DNA of 64,000 nt from Clostridia bacterium (GCA_017472255.1 JAFUQU010000037.1:1-64000); one strand, 5' to 3'. Positions 18,560 to 27,690 are shown, counted from the first letter of the stretch. Made by a program: numbers and translations. Notes: generated from the sequence alone by a model not told the origin.

Positions 18560-19897
18560 ATGAATCAGATCAACATCGACTTTTCGACCATCACCGGCAA
18601 AATCAAGCCCATGCACTCGGTCAACAACGGTCCCGCAGGCTCCCGCGTGCGCGGCATCAGCAACTTTGATGCCTATAAAGCCGCGAACATCCCCTTCGCC
18701 CGCAACCATGACGCATCCTTCTACAGCGGCTACGGCGGAGAGCACACTGTGGATGTCCACCGCATCTTCAAGCGCTTTGAGCTGGACGAAAACGATCCCG
18801 CGTCCTACGCCTTCGAGGCCACCGACGGCTACATCGCCAGTATTGTTGGAGCGGGCACAAAGGTTTTCTACCGTCTGGGCGCGTCCATCGAGCACGGCTA
18901 TAAGTACGGTACCTATCCGCCCGCGGACTTTGCCAAATGGGCACGCATCTGCGAGCATATCATCCGCCACTACAACGAGGGCTGGGCAAACGGCTTCCAT
19001 TACGGCATCGAATACTGGGAGATCTGGAACGAGCCGGACTGCCGCAACCGCGACGGCTCCAACCCCTGCTGGCAGGGTACCGACGAACAGTTCGTGGAAT
19101 TCTTCTGCACCGCCGTGGCTCACCTCAAGAGCTGCTTTCCCAACCTGAAAATCGGCGGTCCCGCCTTCTGCAGCGCCTGGAATGACAACTACAACGACCT
19201 GCTTTTCTCCGAAATGAAAAAGCGCGGACTTCCTCTGGATTTCTTCTCCTTCCACGGCTATGCCAAAGAGCCGCAGCCCTACGCGGACGCAGGCTTCAAG
19301 GCCAGAGCGGTCATGGATAAGTACGGCTACACGGACACCGAGCTGATTCTCAACGAGTGGAACTATGTGCGCTCCTGGGTGGGCGAAAGTTACACCTATT
19401 CCCGTGTGCAGAGCAAGCTGCAAAAGGGTGCTTCCTTTATTGTCGGCTCGATGATCACCGCCCAGCATTCCCCCCTCGATCACTTCATGTACTATGACGC
19501 CCGTCCCGGTATGTGGTGCGGTTTGTTCGACACCGATACGCTGAAGCCCCTCAAGGGATATTACGCCTTCCCCATGTTCGATACGCTGTACAAGCTGGGC
19601 AGCGAAGTTTCTTCTCAATCAGATGACAGCACGCTCTACACGCTGGCCGCCATGGGAACAGACCGTGCCGCCGTCCTGCTGACCTACTATACCGACGACG
19701 ACTGCGCACCAGATAAGCAGGTGAAAATTTCTCTCGCCGGTCTGCCCGCAGGAACGTGGAAGCTGTCCTGTCAGCTGCTGGACGAAACGCACGACAATGA
19801 GCTTGTTCGGGAGGAAACCTTCACCACCGGCGGTATGGACGCCTATCTGAATCTGCCACTGTTCGGTATCTGGCTGCTGAAGCTCGAAAGAATATAA
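18560..19897 (+). CDS. GH39-like glycoside hydrolase (clan GH-A)
   Basis: The protein has 445 residues and forms a TIM-barrel glycosidase. YWEIWNEPD (about 153-160) supplies the probable acid/base Glu158 and [10 protein letters not shown] the probable nucleophile Glu266, the clan GH-A spacing; a C-terminal beta domain follows (about 340-445). GH39 members are xylosidases or iduronidases; the substrate cannot be read here. There is no signal peptide, so it is cytoplasmic and probably acts on imported oligosaccharides. AAGGAGG precedes the ATG at 18560; an in-frame start far upstream would run through the promoter. Co-transcribed with the next gene, 26 bases away. Confidence 0.75.
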   Translation: MNQINIDFSTITGKIKPMHSVNNGPAGSRVRGISNFDAYKAANIPFARNHDASFYSGYGGEHTVDVHRIFKRFELDENDPASYAFEATDGYIASIVGAGTKVFYRLGASIEHGYKYGTYPPADFAKWARICEHIIRHYNEGWANGFHYGIEYWEIWNEPDCRNRDGSNPCWQGTDEQFVEFFCTAVAHLKSCFPNLKIGGPAFCSAWNDNYNDLLFSEMKKRGLPLDFFSFHGYAKEPQPYADAGFKARAVMDKYGYTDTELILNEWNYVRSWVGESYTYSRVQSKLQKGASFIVGSMITAQHSPLDHFMYYDARPGMWCGLFDTDTLKPLKGYYAFPMFDTLYKLGSEVSSQSDDSTLYTLAAMGTDRAAVLLTYYTDDDCAPDKQVKISLAGLPAGTWKLSCQLLDETHDNELVREETFTTGGMDAYLNLPLFGIWLLKLERI

Positions 19898-19923
19898 TTC
19901 ATTTTTGAAAGGAGAACATTCTC

Positions 19924-21102
19924 ATGTATACTCCCGAAACCTCCAGACATTTCAAGAAGTATATCGATCCCAGCGGTGTGGTTTCCTATATTCTGACCAC
20001 CCGCATCGCTCCGGTGCAGCAATCCTTCTACTTCACCAATTCCTCCATGAGCGATGATGGACGCTTCTTCTGGTTCATGTGTACCTATCCGCCGTCCGTC
20101 ACAAAGCTGTACGCCGTTCTCGACTTTGAAACCGACGAAATCACCCTGCACCCCGAGACCATCAGCGCCGGCATTCCCGAAATCAATCCCGCGAATGGCG
20201 ATATTACCTTCTGCAACGGGAGCGGGCTCTACCGTACCGCCGCAAATGATCCCGAGGGCGCCGTCACCCTCTCCACCGCCAGTAAGGTTTCTCATTCTGT
20301 CATTGACCGCTTCCAGAAATCGCTGCAAGGCGATAAACCCTGCAGCGGCGTATCAGCCACCCACCTAACCTACTCCGCCGACCGCAGCGAAGTCATGATC
20401 GACACCCAGCTTCGCGTCAACGGTACGAAGGTAGGCACCATCAACGTGAAAACCGGCGATTACACCGAATGGACGAGCGTCGAGGGGCGGATTTACAATC
20501 ATGCCGCCATCAACCCGGTGGATTCCAACCTTGGCATGGTCAATGAGGATTTCTATACCGACGCCATCACCGGCGAGTATCACCTGATCCGCCGTCTGGA
20601 CGACGGCACCCTCTGCCGCATTATTCTCGTCACACGGGACGGCAAGGTTGAGATGGTTCCGCCCATGTTCAAAGAACGCGCCACCCACGAATGGTGGGCT
20701 GCCGACGGAAAATCCCTCTATTCCGTGGATATGACCATGGGACTCTGCCGCTATACGCTGGCGGACAAAAGCTGGGAGCTGCGTGTTCCCGGCAAGGCAT
20801 GGCACGGACACTGCTCGAAGGATGAACGCTATTATGTCACCGACATCGATCTGGTGGAGCAGAACTTCCGGGGCTGTGAGTCAGCGGTACGCTTCTATAA
20901 CTACGAAACAAAGAAGGATATCCGCATCATCACCGAAAATCCCCGCTGGAACGCGCCGGATAAGCAGAACCCCTACCATATGGATCCCCACCCCCAGTTC
21001 ACCGGAGGCGACCGTTACATCGCCCACACCGTGACGGTGGACGGTCATATCGACGCGGCGCTGACGCCCGTCGGTCAGCTGATTGAACTGACAAAAGGAT
21101 AA
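19924..21102 (+). CDS. Oligogalacturonate-lyase-like beta-propeller protein (PL22-like)
   Basis: The protein has 392 residues with no signal peptide, and consists of repeated beta-propeller blades. Its histidine-rich sites resemble PL22 oligogalacturonate lyases: ATHEWWAADGKSLY, WHGHCSKDERYYVTD and a late MDPHPQFTGGDRYI, where family members hold the catalytic His and metal ligands. If right, it cleaves short oligogalacturonides inside the cell. The assignment is by motif memory, and another propeller enzyme or binding protein is possible. Second gene after the GH39-like gene, with AAAGGAG upstream and its own terminator downstream. Confidence 0.6.
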   Translation: MYTPETSRHFKKYIDPSGVVSYILTTRIAPVQQSFYFTNSSMSDDGRFFWFMCTYPPSVTKLYAVLDFETDEITLHPETISAGIPEINPANGDITFCNGSGLYRTAANDPEGAVTLSTASKVSHSVIDRFQKSLQGDKPCSGVSATHLTYSADRSEVMIDTQLRVNGTKVGTINVKTGDYTEWTSVEGRIYNHAAINPVDSNLGMVNEDFYTDAITGEYHLIRRLDDGTLCRIILVTRDGKVEMVPPMFKERATHEWWAADGKSLYSVDMTMGLCRYTLADKSWELRVPGKAWHGHCSKDERYYVTDIDLVEQNFRGCESAVRFYNYETKKDIRIITENPRWNAPDKQNPYHMDPHPQFTGGDRYIAHTVTVDGHIDAALTPVGQLIELTKG

Positions 21103-21108
21103 AAGCAG

Positions 21109-21142
21109 CCGTGACAGACCAAAAGCCTGTCACGGTCATTTT
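21109..21142 (+). terminator. Terminator of the glycosidase/lyase unit
   Basis: CCGTGACAG/CCTGTCACGG hairpin (21109-21135) followed by TCATTTTTATC. It also lies just beyond the stop of the convergent gene. Confidence 0.8.
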
Positions 21143-21144
21143 TA

Positions 21145-21927
21145 TCAGTGAATTCCCATTTTATTCAGGTTGTCAAAGCTAATCTTCACCGCGTCGAACG
21201 GATCGCCGTCGCATATATCCTGCTCGATAACAAAGCGCTCGATGCCGATTTCGTTTGCAGCAGCGATGATACCCGGCCAGTTCAGATTGCCGGTTCCAAC
21301 CGACGCGAAGTGGAACGGCACATCCTCGATCTTGCCTTGCAGCCTGCGGATGGCATAATCCTTCACGTGCATGGTGAACGCGCGTCCCCTGAACATTTTC
21401 AGCGAAACGGACGGCTCCGTGCCCGCGTTAGTCAGCCAGAATACGTCCGGCTGAAACATTACCGCATCGGGATCAGTCTCGTTCAGCAGGATGTCAATGC
21501 CGCGCACATCGCCGAAGTTAATCCACTCAAAGGCGTGAAAGTGATAGATATAACGCAGCCCCGCCGCCTTGCAGGCGTGTCCCTCGGCGTTCATCTGCTC
21601 GGCGAAGCGGCGATAGCCGTCCGCATCACCGCGCATTTCCTCGGGAATGGAGTCGGTGCGCAGCACATCGACGCCGAAAATCTCCGCGTCGCGCTTTGCC
21701 TGTTCGATATCCGCCACAACCTTGCCGGTAGGACGAAATACCGAGTCCGCCTTCAGACCGTTTTCCGCCAGCAGTCTTGCCGTCTCCTCCACCGGGAAAA
21801 AGCCCGGCGGCGTGATCTGCACATTTTCCAGACCGATTTCGCGCACGCGGCGGAGCGTGTTTTTGAAATCCTCCGGCGTTTTGGTATAATCGCGGAGGGT
21901 GTACATCTGTAATCCGATTCTGCTCAT
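21145..21927 (-). CDS. Sugar phosphate isomerase/epimerase (AP-endonuclease-2 TIM barrel)
   Basis: The protein has 260 residues with the xylose-isomerase-like TIM-barrel fold. Likely metal and substrate residues lie in YHFHAFEW, MFQPDVFW, MHVKDYAI and the late RFVIEQDICDGDP. It opens IGLQMYTLRDY, typical of this family. Probably acts on a keto-sugar or inositol derivative. It follows a Gfo/Idh/MocA gene by 20 bases, a pairing common in sugar or cyclitol breakdown. Confidence 0.85.
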   Translation of the reverse strand: MSRIGLQMYTLRDYTKTPEDFKNTLRRVREIGLENVQITPPGFFPVEETARLLAENGLKADSVFRPTGKVVADIEQAKRDAEIFGVDVLRTDSIPEEMRGDADGYRRFAEQMNAEGHACKAAGLRYIYHFHAFEWINFGDVRGIDILLNETDPDAVMFQPDVFWLTNAGTEPSVSLKMFRGRAFTMHVKDYAIRRLQGKIEDVPFHFASVGTGNLNWPGIIAAANEIGIERFVIEQDICDGDPFDAVKISFDNLNKMGIH

Positions 21928-21947
21928 GCTGTTGTTCCTTTCGTTTA

Positions 21948-23075
21948 TTAGAGATCAAATACCATTTCAGGATATTCGGTGCAGCCGGGAGCCAGCGGCT
22001 CGGGACGGGTGCAGGTGGATTTCATCGTGTAGATTTCGCCGGTCTTATCGCTGATCATGATGCCGTGGGCAATTTCGAACATATGATAAATCCGTTCCGC
22101 CGAGCAACGGGGTTCGCGCCCGTTGCGGATGGCATACGCCAGATCGGCGGGACCGATACCACGGCTGTTTTCCTTGAAAGCGTGGGTAAACGGCATGGCG
22201 GCTGAACCGCCCTTGGTTGTCAATACCGGCGCGTCGCCGAAGTTGTTTGGATCTCCCAGATTCAGCTGCCCCTCGGTACCGAACAGCATAAAGTGATTGC
22301 AGCCGATGGACTCGGAGGATGTCAGAATATTGCAGAGCACGCCGCATTCAAACTCAATGGTGCCCGCCAGATTGTTGGGGGTCTCAATCTTCATCACCTT
22401 GCCGTATTCAGGATTGGAGGGGTTCATATACCGGCGGCTGTCCGGCTCGCGAATCTGTGAGAAGCCGCATACACGCTTTACCGGGCCGAGCAGATTGATC
22501 AGCCCCATCAGATAATAGCAGCCCATATCAAAGATGATGCCGCCTCCCGGACAAAAGGCAAACCGCCTTTCCGGATCCTCACGATAACGTTCATGGTGAT
22601 AACCGCGCACCAATGTAATGTTGGCCGCCACCGGCGTACCAATGAGACCAGCGTCCACGATCTTCCGCGCCGTTTGTAATCCCGCGCCCAGATAGGTGTC
22701 GGGAGCGCCGCAGAGATACAGCCCCTTCTCCTTTGCCAGCGCAACCAGCTCCGCGCCTTCTTCCAACTCCACTGCCATCATTTTTTCGCCGTAAATATGC
22801 TTGCCCGCCAGCAGTGATTTTTTTGACACTTCATGGTGAGAGGTGTGGTTGGTAATGTTGATGACCAGCTCAATTTGGGGATCGTTCCAGATTTCCTCAT
22901 TGGTCATCTGCCGGATGCCAAACTGCTCGGCCTTGGCTTTGGAGCGGTCGGGCTTGATATCCGAGCAGCCCACCACGTCCAGCACCTTCAGCTTTCTGAC
23001 GCAGTTTTCAAGATAGATGCCGCTGATCATGCCGCAGCCGATAATCGCGGCTTTCACGGGTTTGAATGTTGTCAT
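21948..23075 (-). CDS. Gfo/Idh/MocA-family oxidoreductase
   Basis: The protein has 375 residues. The Rossmann motif IIGCGMISGIYLE is at the N-terminus, the family's EKP motif reads GEKMMAVELEE, and the C-terminal substrate domain has GGGIIFDMGCYYLMG, matching the catalytic D-x3-H region with Tyr in place of His. Probably oxidises a sugar or sugar acid with NAD(P), together with the downstream epimerase. GGAGG precedes the ATG. Divergent from the AraC gene at 23274, which is its likely regulator. Confidence 0.87.
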   Translation of the reverse strand: MTTFKPVKAAIIGCGMISGIYLENCVRKLKVLDVVGCSDIKPDRSKAKAEQFGIRQMTNEEIWNDPQIELVINITNHTSHHEVSKKSLLAGKHIYGEKMMAVELEEGAELVALAKEKGLYLCGAPDTYLGAGLQTARKIVDAGLIGTPVAANITLVRGYHHERYREDPERRFAFCPGGGIIFDMGCYYLMGLINLLGPVKRVCGFSQIREPDSRRYMNPSNPEYGKVMKIETPNNLAGTIEFECGVLCNILTSSESIGCNHFMLFGTEGQLNLGDPNNFGDAPVLTTKGGSAAMPFTHAFKENSRGIGPADLAYAIRNGREPRCSAERIYHMFEIAHGIMISDKTGEIYTMKSTCTRPEPLAPGCTEYPEMVFDL

Positions 23076-23213
23076 GTTGGTTTACCTCCAGAATAAAGTC
23101 TTTCGCCTTGCTGTTATTAATTATAACGTATGCCAGCTATTTTTTCCATGCACATTCCGTTCGGATTATAGGATATTCCGATTAATTTGTTAAATAATTA
23201 TCTTTATTTTTGC

Positions 23214-23242
23214 TTGCCTGCGGCGGCATTTTATGATATAAT
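23214..23242 (+). promoter_or_regulatory. Sigma-A promoter of the AraC-family gene
   Basis: TTGCCT (23214-23219), 17 bases, TATAAT (23237-23242), 31 bases before the ATG. Confidence 0.75.
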
Positions 23243-23273
23243 TATGAAAACATGATTCATCCCGGAGGCTTCC

Positions 23274-24098
23274 ATGAAAACCATCCCATTCAATGAGCTG
23301 CACAAGATCGCATTTGATATACACCATATCATCATACTCAACCAGCACTGGGAAAACGGTCAGTCCTTCACCATTTCCCCAAACGGCCGTCCCGATAATG
23401 GTATCATGATGATGGTTGACTGTGCCTTTGAGTATATCGACGCAGAAAAACGTGTCTACGACCGGGCGCTTCCCGGACAGATTGTATATTCACCCAGAGG
23501 TTCGCAGTACACGTGCCGATTTCTCCCCCGCTCAAACATACAGCAAAACGAATATGTCGCCGACTACCTGATCAATTTCATTCTGATCGACGAGATCGGC
23601 GAGGAACTGCGGCTTTCTGACGACCGCATGGTTATCACCCCTGAAAATACCCGCTATTATCTGGACACCTTCCGCCGCATCGATTCCTTGGGACGCAAGG
23701 GTCTGTACCCCTCCGCCCGGGTCAAGGGTATGCTGTACAATCTGCTCTGCGATATCTCGCTGGAGCTTCAGGAGCACGACATTATGACCCGCAACTACGC
23801 AGCCATATATCCCGCCATCGAATACATCCGCGAAACCGACCTTGCCGAGCTGGACACTGCAACCCTCGCCGAACGTTGCCACATCAGCGATTCCTGCTTC
23901 CGCCGCCTGTTCCGGGAATACACCGGTATGCCGCCGCTGGAGTATGTCAACCACCTGAAGGTGACGCAGGCTCGCGCCCGACTGCAAAGCGGCGTCATGA
24001 CCGTTGCGGAGGTAGCCGAATCCCTGGGCTTCACAGACCCGTCCTACTTCTCACGCTTCTACAAAAAAGCGACCGGCCGCAGCCCCAGCGAGGAATGA
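23274..24098 (+). CDS. AraC-family transcriptional regulator
   Basis: The protein has 274 residues. An N-terminal sensing domain (about 1-165) is followed by two helix-turn-helix motifs (about 175-272), with CHISDSCFRRLFREYTGMPP and the second helix region VAEVAESLGFTDPSYFSRFY. It ends shortly after RSPSEE, as usual. GGAGG precedes the ATG. It sits between a divergent sugar oxidoreductase operon and the downstream ASRT/mannonate-dehydrogenase pair, and may control either. Confidence 0.9.
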   Translation: MKTIPFNELHKIAFDIHHIIILNQHWENGQSFTISPNGRPDNGIMMMVDCAFEYIDAEKRVYDRALPGQIVYSPRGSQYTCRFLPRSNIQQNEYVADYLINFILIDEIGEELRLSDDRMVITPENTRYYLDTFRRIDSLGRKGLYPSARVKGMLYNLLCDISLELQEHDIMTRNYAAIYPAIEYIRETDLAELDTATLAERCHISDSCFRRLFREYTGMPPLEYVNHLKVTQARARLQSGVMTVAEVAESLGFTDPSYFSRFYKKATGRSPSEE

Positions 24099-24190
24099 TG
24101 AATGTCAAGTCGAATTCCCACGTTTTCGCCCCCGGGATGCGCGATTTCTTATATATCAGTAAAATTTTTTGAAAAAATTCGCAGAACCTC

Positions 24191-24219
24191 TTTCCAAATC
24201 GCCGGTTTTGCGTTACAAT
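24191..24219 (+). promoter_or_regulatory. Promoter of the ASRT/SDR pair
   Basis: TTTCCA (24191-24196), 17 bases, TACAAT (24214-24219), 38 bases before the ATG. The match is imperfect, so activator help is plausible. Confidence 0.55.
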
Positions 24220-24256
24220 ATAGATAGTACCCCCTAAATTGAAAGGAGAATTTCCC

Positions 24257-24628
24257 ATGAAAACCTACGGCAAGAAAACTTGGCTCATCCCCGACTGCTT
24301 CCTGGATCCGGTGTCCAACCGCCAGATCAGCCATGAAGCCATCTGCTGCATCAACACTTCCCCCGAGGACGCGGACATCCGCTTCACCCTCTTTTTTGAG
24401 GATCGTGACGCCGACACTTCCTTCCATTCGTCCTGCAAATCCATGCGCACCCATCACATCCGCCTCGACCGTCTGCGCAATGACGCGGGCGAGGAAATTC
24501 CGCGCAACGTTCCTTATGCCATGCTGATTGAATCCAGCACCCCCATTGTCGTCCAGTACAGCCGTCTGGACACCGCTCAGCCCGAAATGGCGCTGATGAC
24601 CACCATCGCCTACAGCGTGGACGACTAA
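24257..24628 (+). CDS. ASRT-family (sensory rhodopsin transducer-like) small-molecule-binding protein
   Basis: The protein has 123 residues and matches the family of the Anabaena sensory rhodopsin transducer: GKKTWLIPDCFL, SHEAICCINT, FTLFFEDRDA, RTHHIRLDRL, IPRNVPYAMLIES and the highly typical IVVQYSRLDT. The fold is a small beta-sandwich, and the wider family has been proposed to bind sugars or other small ligands. There is no rhodopsin here; the partner gene is a sugar-acid dehydrogenase 37 bases downstream. The ATG at 24257 has AAGGAG upstream; the earlier in-frame ATG would overlap it. Confidence 0.85.
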   Translation: MKTYGKKTWLIPDCFLDPVSNRQISHEAICCINTSPEDADIRFTLFFEDRDADTSFHSSCKSMRTHHIRLDRLRNDAGEEIPRNVPYAMLIESSTPIVVQYSRLDTAQPEMALMTTIAYSVDD

Positions 24629-24665
24629 TGTCCGCGTCATCACAAATATTAAGGAGATAAACATC

Positions 24666-25523
24666 ATGAAACTTCCGTTCAAAATTGATTTATCCAACAA
24701 GGTTGCTCTCGTTACCGGCGGCGGCGGCGTGCTCTGCTCCGAGTTTGCCAAAGCGCTGGCGGCATCCGGCGCAAAGGTAGCGGTCTGCGACCTGCGCGTG
24801 GAAGCAGCTGAGAAGGTTGTCGACGAAATTAAAGCCGACGGCGGCATCGCCATGGCCGTAGCCGCAAACGTGCTGGACAAGGCAAGCCTTGAAGCAGCCC
24901 GCGAGCAGATTCTCAAGGAGTTCGGCACGGTAGACATCCTGCTCAACGGCGCCGGCGGCAACAACCCCAAGGGCACCACTACCAAGGAATATCTCGATCC
25001 GGAAGACCTGGACGGCACCGCTGAGGACATCAAGACCTTCTTCGATCTGGATCCCGCCGGTATCGAGTTCGTGTTCAACCTCAACTTCCTGGGCACGCTG
25101 CTTCCCACCCAGGTTTTCGCCAAGGATATGGCAAAGAAGGGCGACGCCGTAATCCTGAACGTATCCAGCATGAATGCGTTCCGCCCGCTCACCAAGATTC
25201 CCGCATATTCGGGTGCAAAGGCCGCTGTGTCCAACTTTACCCAGTGGCTGGCCGTACACTTTGCCAAGGTTGGTATCCGTGTCAATGCCATCGCTCCCGG
25301 TTTCTTCCTCACCAATCAGAATCACGCTCTGCTCCTCAATCCCGACGGCACCTACACCGCTCGTTCGCAGAAGATTCTGAACCACACCCCCATGAACCGC
25401 TTCGGCGAGACCGACGACCTGATCGGCACTCTGCTCTGGCTGGTTGACAACAACGCGTCCGGCTTTGTCAACGGCGTGGTTGTCCCCGTAGACGGCGGCT
25501 TCGCTGCCTACTCGGGCGTCTGA
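24666..25523 (+). CDS. SDR-family oxidoreductase, D-mannonate oxidoreductase type
   Basis: Short-chain dehydrogenase of 285 residues. The NAD-binding loop is TGGGGVLCSEFAKAL (about 17-31), followed by ILLNGAGGNNPKGTT, the catalytic Ser in LNVSSMN and the catalytic Tyr-x3-Lys in YSGAKAAVSNF; it ends VVPVDGGFAAYSGV. This subgroup, with SMNAFRPLTKIPAYSG and NAIAPGFFLT, is usually annotated as fructuronate/mannonate reductase of the glucuronate pathway. That fits the nearby uronate-type enzymes, but uxuA and uxaC are not in the window. Confidence 0.82.
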   Translation: MKLPFKIDLSNKVALVTGGGGVLCSEFAKALAASGAKVAVCDLRVEAAEKVVDEIKADGGIAMAVAANVLDKASLEAAREQILKEFGTVDILLNGAGGNNPKGTTTKEYLDPEDLDGTAEDIKTFFDLDPAGIEFVFNLNFLGTLLPTQVFAKDMAKKGDAVILNVSSMNAFRPLTKIPAYSGAKAAVSNFTQWLAVHFAKVGIRVNAIAPGFFLTNQNHALLLNPDGTYTARSQKILNHTPMNRFGETDDLIGTLLWLVDNNASGFVNGVVVPVDGGFAAYSGV

Positions 25524-25541
25524 TTTTATCCGGATATTTAT

Positions 25542-25573
25542 AGGAGCTGCTGCACGAATGTGCAGCAGCTCCT
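25542..25573. terminator. Strong hairpin after the SDR gene
   Basis: A 14-base-pair stem, AGGAGCTGCTGCAC (25542-25555) and GTGCAGCAGCTCCT (25560-25573), with a 4-base loop. It sits between convergent genes. No clear T run follows on either strand, so termination is probable but not proven. Confidence 0.55.
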
Positions 25574-25585
25574 ATGCTTAATATG

Positions 25586-26045
25586 CTATCTGAGCGGAAT
25601 TTCGATGATTGTCTTCCAGGATTCGAAGCGTCCATCGTCCACGGGATAGCTTTCCGCCTCATCGTCAAGCGGCTTTGAACCAGTGCCCCACAGATCAGCG
25701 ATGATGTGCTTCACGATCCTCGCAAACCTCCTCCACGGACAGCGATTCGATATCCGCCATCTCCGGTACTGCCCCATCCTCCATCGGCTCCACGCATACC
25801 TTCCGATGACGCAACAGCTCACGGTAATACCAGAACAGCTTCTGCTTCGCCAACCTCCGCACCATGGCTTCGGGTTCCCTTATATAAGCAGCGCCGTGCT
25901 TTTTCAGGATCCGGTAAACCTCAAGATAGATCTCCTGTATGATATCGCCCGCATCCGCCGTCTGCCTGCACCGAGCCGTCACAAGAGACGCAGCCAGCAC
26001 ATAGGTCTGCTGATAGAGCTGCCGAAAGCTCTCGTCGATATCCAT
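25586..26045 (-). pseudogene. Remnant of an ECF-type sigma factor gene
   Basis: The first frame (26045 down to 25695) gives 116 residues resembling sigma-70 region 2: FRQLYQQTYVLAASLV, then AGDIIQEIYLEVYRIL. It then becomes acidic and stops where region 4 should begin. The next frame carries a protein-like tail (WGTGSKPLDDEAESYPVDDG, then SWKTIIEIPLR) to 25586. This looks like a sigma gene fused by deletion and frameshift to the end of another gene, perhaps its anti-sigma partner. The source of the tail is not recognised. Confidence 0.6.
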
Positions 26046-26118
26046 AACCTCTCACCCCCTTCACTTAATATGCGTGAGAACAGCGCCGAATCGTTTCAAA
26101 TTGTCAAAGATTTTGATA

Positions 26119-26158
26119 TAAAAAAACTGCCAAAGCCCGTCAGGGCTATCGGCAGCCT
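26119..26158 (-). terminator. Terminator of the GH67-N-like gene
   Basis: On the minus strand a CTGCC...GGCAG stem with an inner AAGCCC/GGGCT pairing is followed by TTTTTTT. It begins 8 bases after the stop. Confidence 0.85.
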
Positions 26159-26162
26159 TAAT

Positions 26163-27560
26163 TCATGCGAACGTTACATAATCCCGCAGCGCCACGCGGC
26201 TCATCATCTCTTTGATGTCACCGCCGCAGTCCCACAGCATTTCTGCATACAGCGCCACCGGATACATGATGTTCCGCTCAAACAGCCCATCCTCCACCAG
26301 CGCCGTAATGCAGGTGTCCCCCTTCGTCTCCCCGCACATCACGCGAACCATCTCCAGCGCGCGGTCAGCGTTCGCCAGCCAGTAAGCCTGTATATACCGC
26401 CAGATTTTCTCCTTGCGGATGGCACGCCCCCTCATCCAGCGTTCCGAGCCGCCGCCAATGGCATACGAGCCGGGCTGATGTTCAAAGCAGCCCCAATCCA
26501 GCTTGGTAAAGCCCTTTGTCACCGCGCCGAACCGTTCGCCCTCTCCCCGCAGGTGCGTGATCCTGCGGACAAATTTCACCGTTTCGTCGAAGTTTTCCAC
26601 ATCCCTGGGGATATAGGAAAACGGGAACGCGCCGCAGTTTTCCCACACGATGCGGATATCCGGGTGAACCTTCGCGATATACGACAGCTTCTCCGCCACC
26701 GACGTGGCATGAAGCCCGAAGTGCAGCTCCAGCCCGGGATGCTTCTCCCAGAGACGCGCGGCGGTGTTGTTCACAAAGTCAGTCACCGCCTCGGCAATCA
26801 GCACGCCGCCGATCCGCTCCTGATTCAGCTCGGTGAAGGACTGAAAGTAGATGCCGTCACCGCCGAGCTTTGCGTACTCCCGCTCGTACAGCGCGCAGAT
26901 GGCATCTGTCTGCTCGTCCAGCGCTGCCAGATTGACCGCCGCACAGTTGGTACCCCACGCCCAGGAAAAGCCCCAGATCACGCTCACATTGCAGTCGTGC
27001 GCATACGCAATCATCTCCGCCCCGTTCACCGGGACAAAATCGTTCCAGATCACCGCCGTGTTCAGCTTCAAACGCGCCAAATTGTCAAAGAAGCCCCTGT
27101 AATCGTAGATCACGTGTCCCCACGTCCAGATGCCGCGCTGCTTCACCGAAGGCGCGGATGTACAGGTAAAATCAGGCATCACGCCGTTCCACACATCCCG
27201 AAAATATTGCTCGGAATCGTGGGTGCATTCGACCTGCGCCAGATAGCGGTCAGCAAAATCGACACAGCCATACAGCACGCCCGCATCGTCGCTTCCTTCA
27301 ATAACTGCGGTGTCGTTGCGCACGACAATCGAATAGCCCTCCGCCCCATCAGGATGCACATCCGACAGCCGCCGGATATGGGGATTGTCTGCCGCCGTGC
27401 CAATATAGAAGCAGCGGAATCCGCCGTCGTCGGTGAAATCCGCCCCCCGGAAGCAGGACGGATATTCGCCTGTCCCATCCAGAATGATGGATGTCAGCCG
27501 TTCCACCGCCTTTTTCTGCACGCCGCTGTATGTACCGTATATAATCGCCGTTTTTTTCAT
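26163..27560 (-). CDS. Putative glycoside hydrolase with GH67/GH20-type N-terminal domain
   Basis: The protein has 465 residues with no signal peptide. The N-terminal third (about 1-115) resembles the alpha/beta domain placed before the barrel in GH67 and GH20 enzymes (GYSIVVRNDTAVIEGSDDAG, then VLYGCVDFADRYL). A probable TIM barrel follows (RGIWTWGHVIYDYRGFFDNL, LKLNTAVIWNDFVP, GIYFQSFTELNQE, IRIVWENCGAFPF), with acidic residues that could be catalytic. An alpha-glucuronidase-like role would fit the uronate genes nearby but is inference. I chose the ATG at 27560, with GGAGG 8 bases upstream. Confidence 0.6.
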   Translation of the reverse strand: MKKTAIIYGTYSGVQKKAVERLTSIILDGTGEYPSCFRGADFTDDGGFRCFYIGTAADNPHIRRLSDVHPDGAEGYSIVVRNDTAVIEGSDDAGVLYGCVDFADRYLAQVECTHDSEQYFRDVWNGVMPDFTCTSAPSVKQRGIWTWGHVIYDYRGFFDNLARLKLNTAVIWNDFVPVNGAEMIAYAHDCNVSVIWGFSWAWGTNCAAVNLAALDEQTDAICALYEREYAKLGGDGIYFQSFTELNQERIGGVLIAEAVTDFVNNTAARLWEKHPGLELHFGLHATSVAEKLSYIAKVHPDIRIVWENCGAFPFSYIPRDVENFDETVKFVRRITHLRGEGERFGAVTKGFTKLDWGCFEHQPGSYAIGGGSERWMRGRAIRKEKIWRYIQAYWLANADRALEMVRVMCGETKGDTCITALVEDGLFERNIMYPVALYAEMLWDCGGDIKEMMSRVALRDYVTFA

Positions 27561-27653
27561 GTTGATATCCTCCAAGAGGTTTGATTGCAACGATTATATC
27601 ACAGCATCGTGGTCTTGTCAAGCGTCATACAGAATTTTCGTCCATTCTCACTC

Positions 27654-27682
27654 TTGACAACATTCCGCCGGTATGGTATAAT
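27654..27682 (+). promoter_or_regulatory. Sigma-A promoter of rnpB
   Basis: TTGACA (27654-27659), 17 bases, TATAAT (27677-27682). The predicted start is at about 27690, matching the first base of the RNA. Confidence 0.92.
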
Positions 27683-27690
27683 AATCTGTA

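Noticed and set aside
24149..25315. 388-codon reading frame antisense to the ASRT and SDR genes
   Set aside because: Low-complexity Ser/Ala-rich product without a ribosome site; the opposite strand encodes two recognisable proteins.
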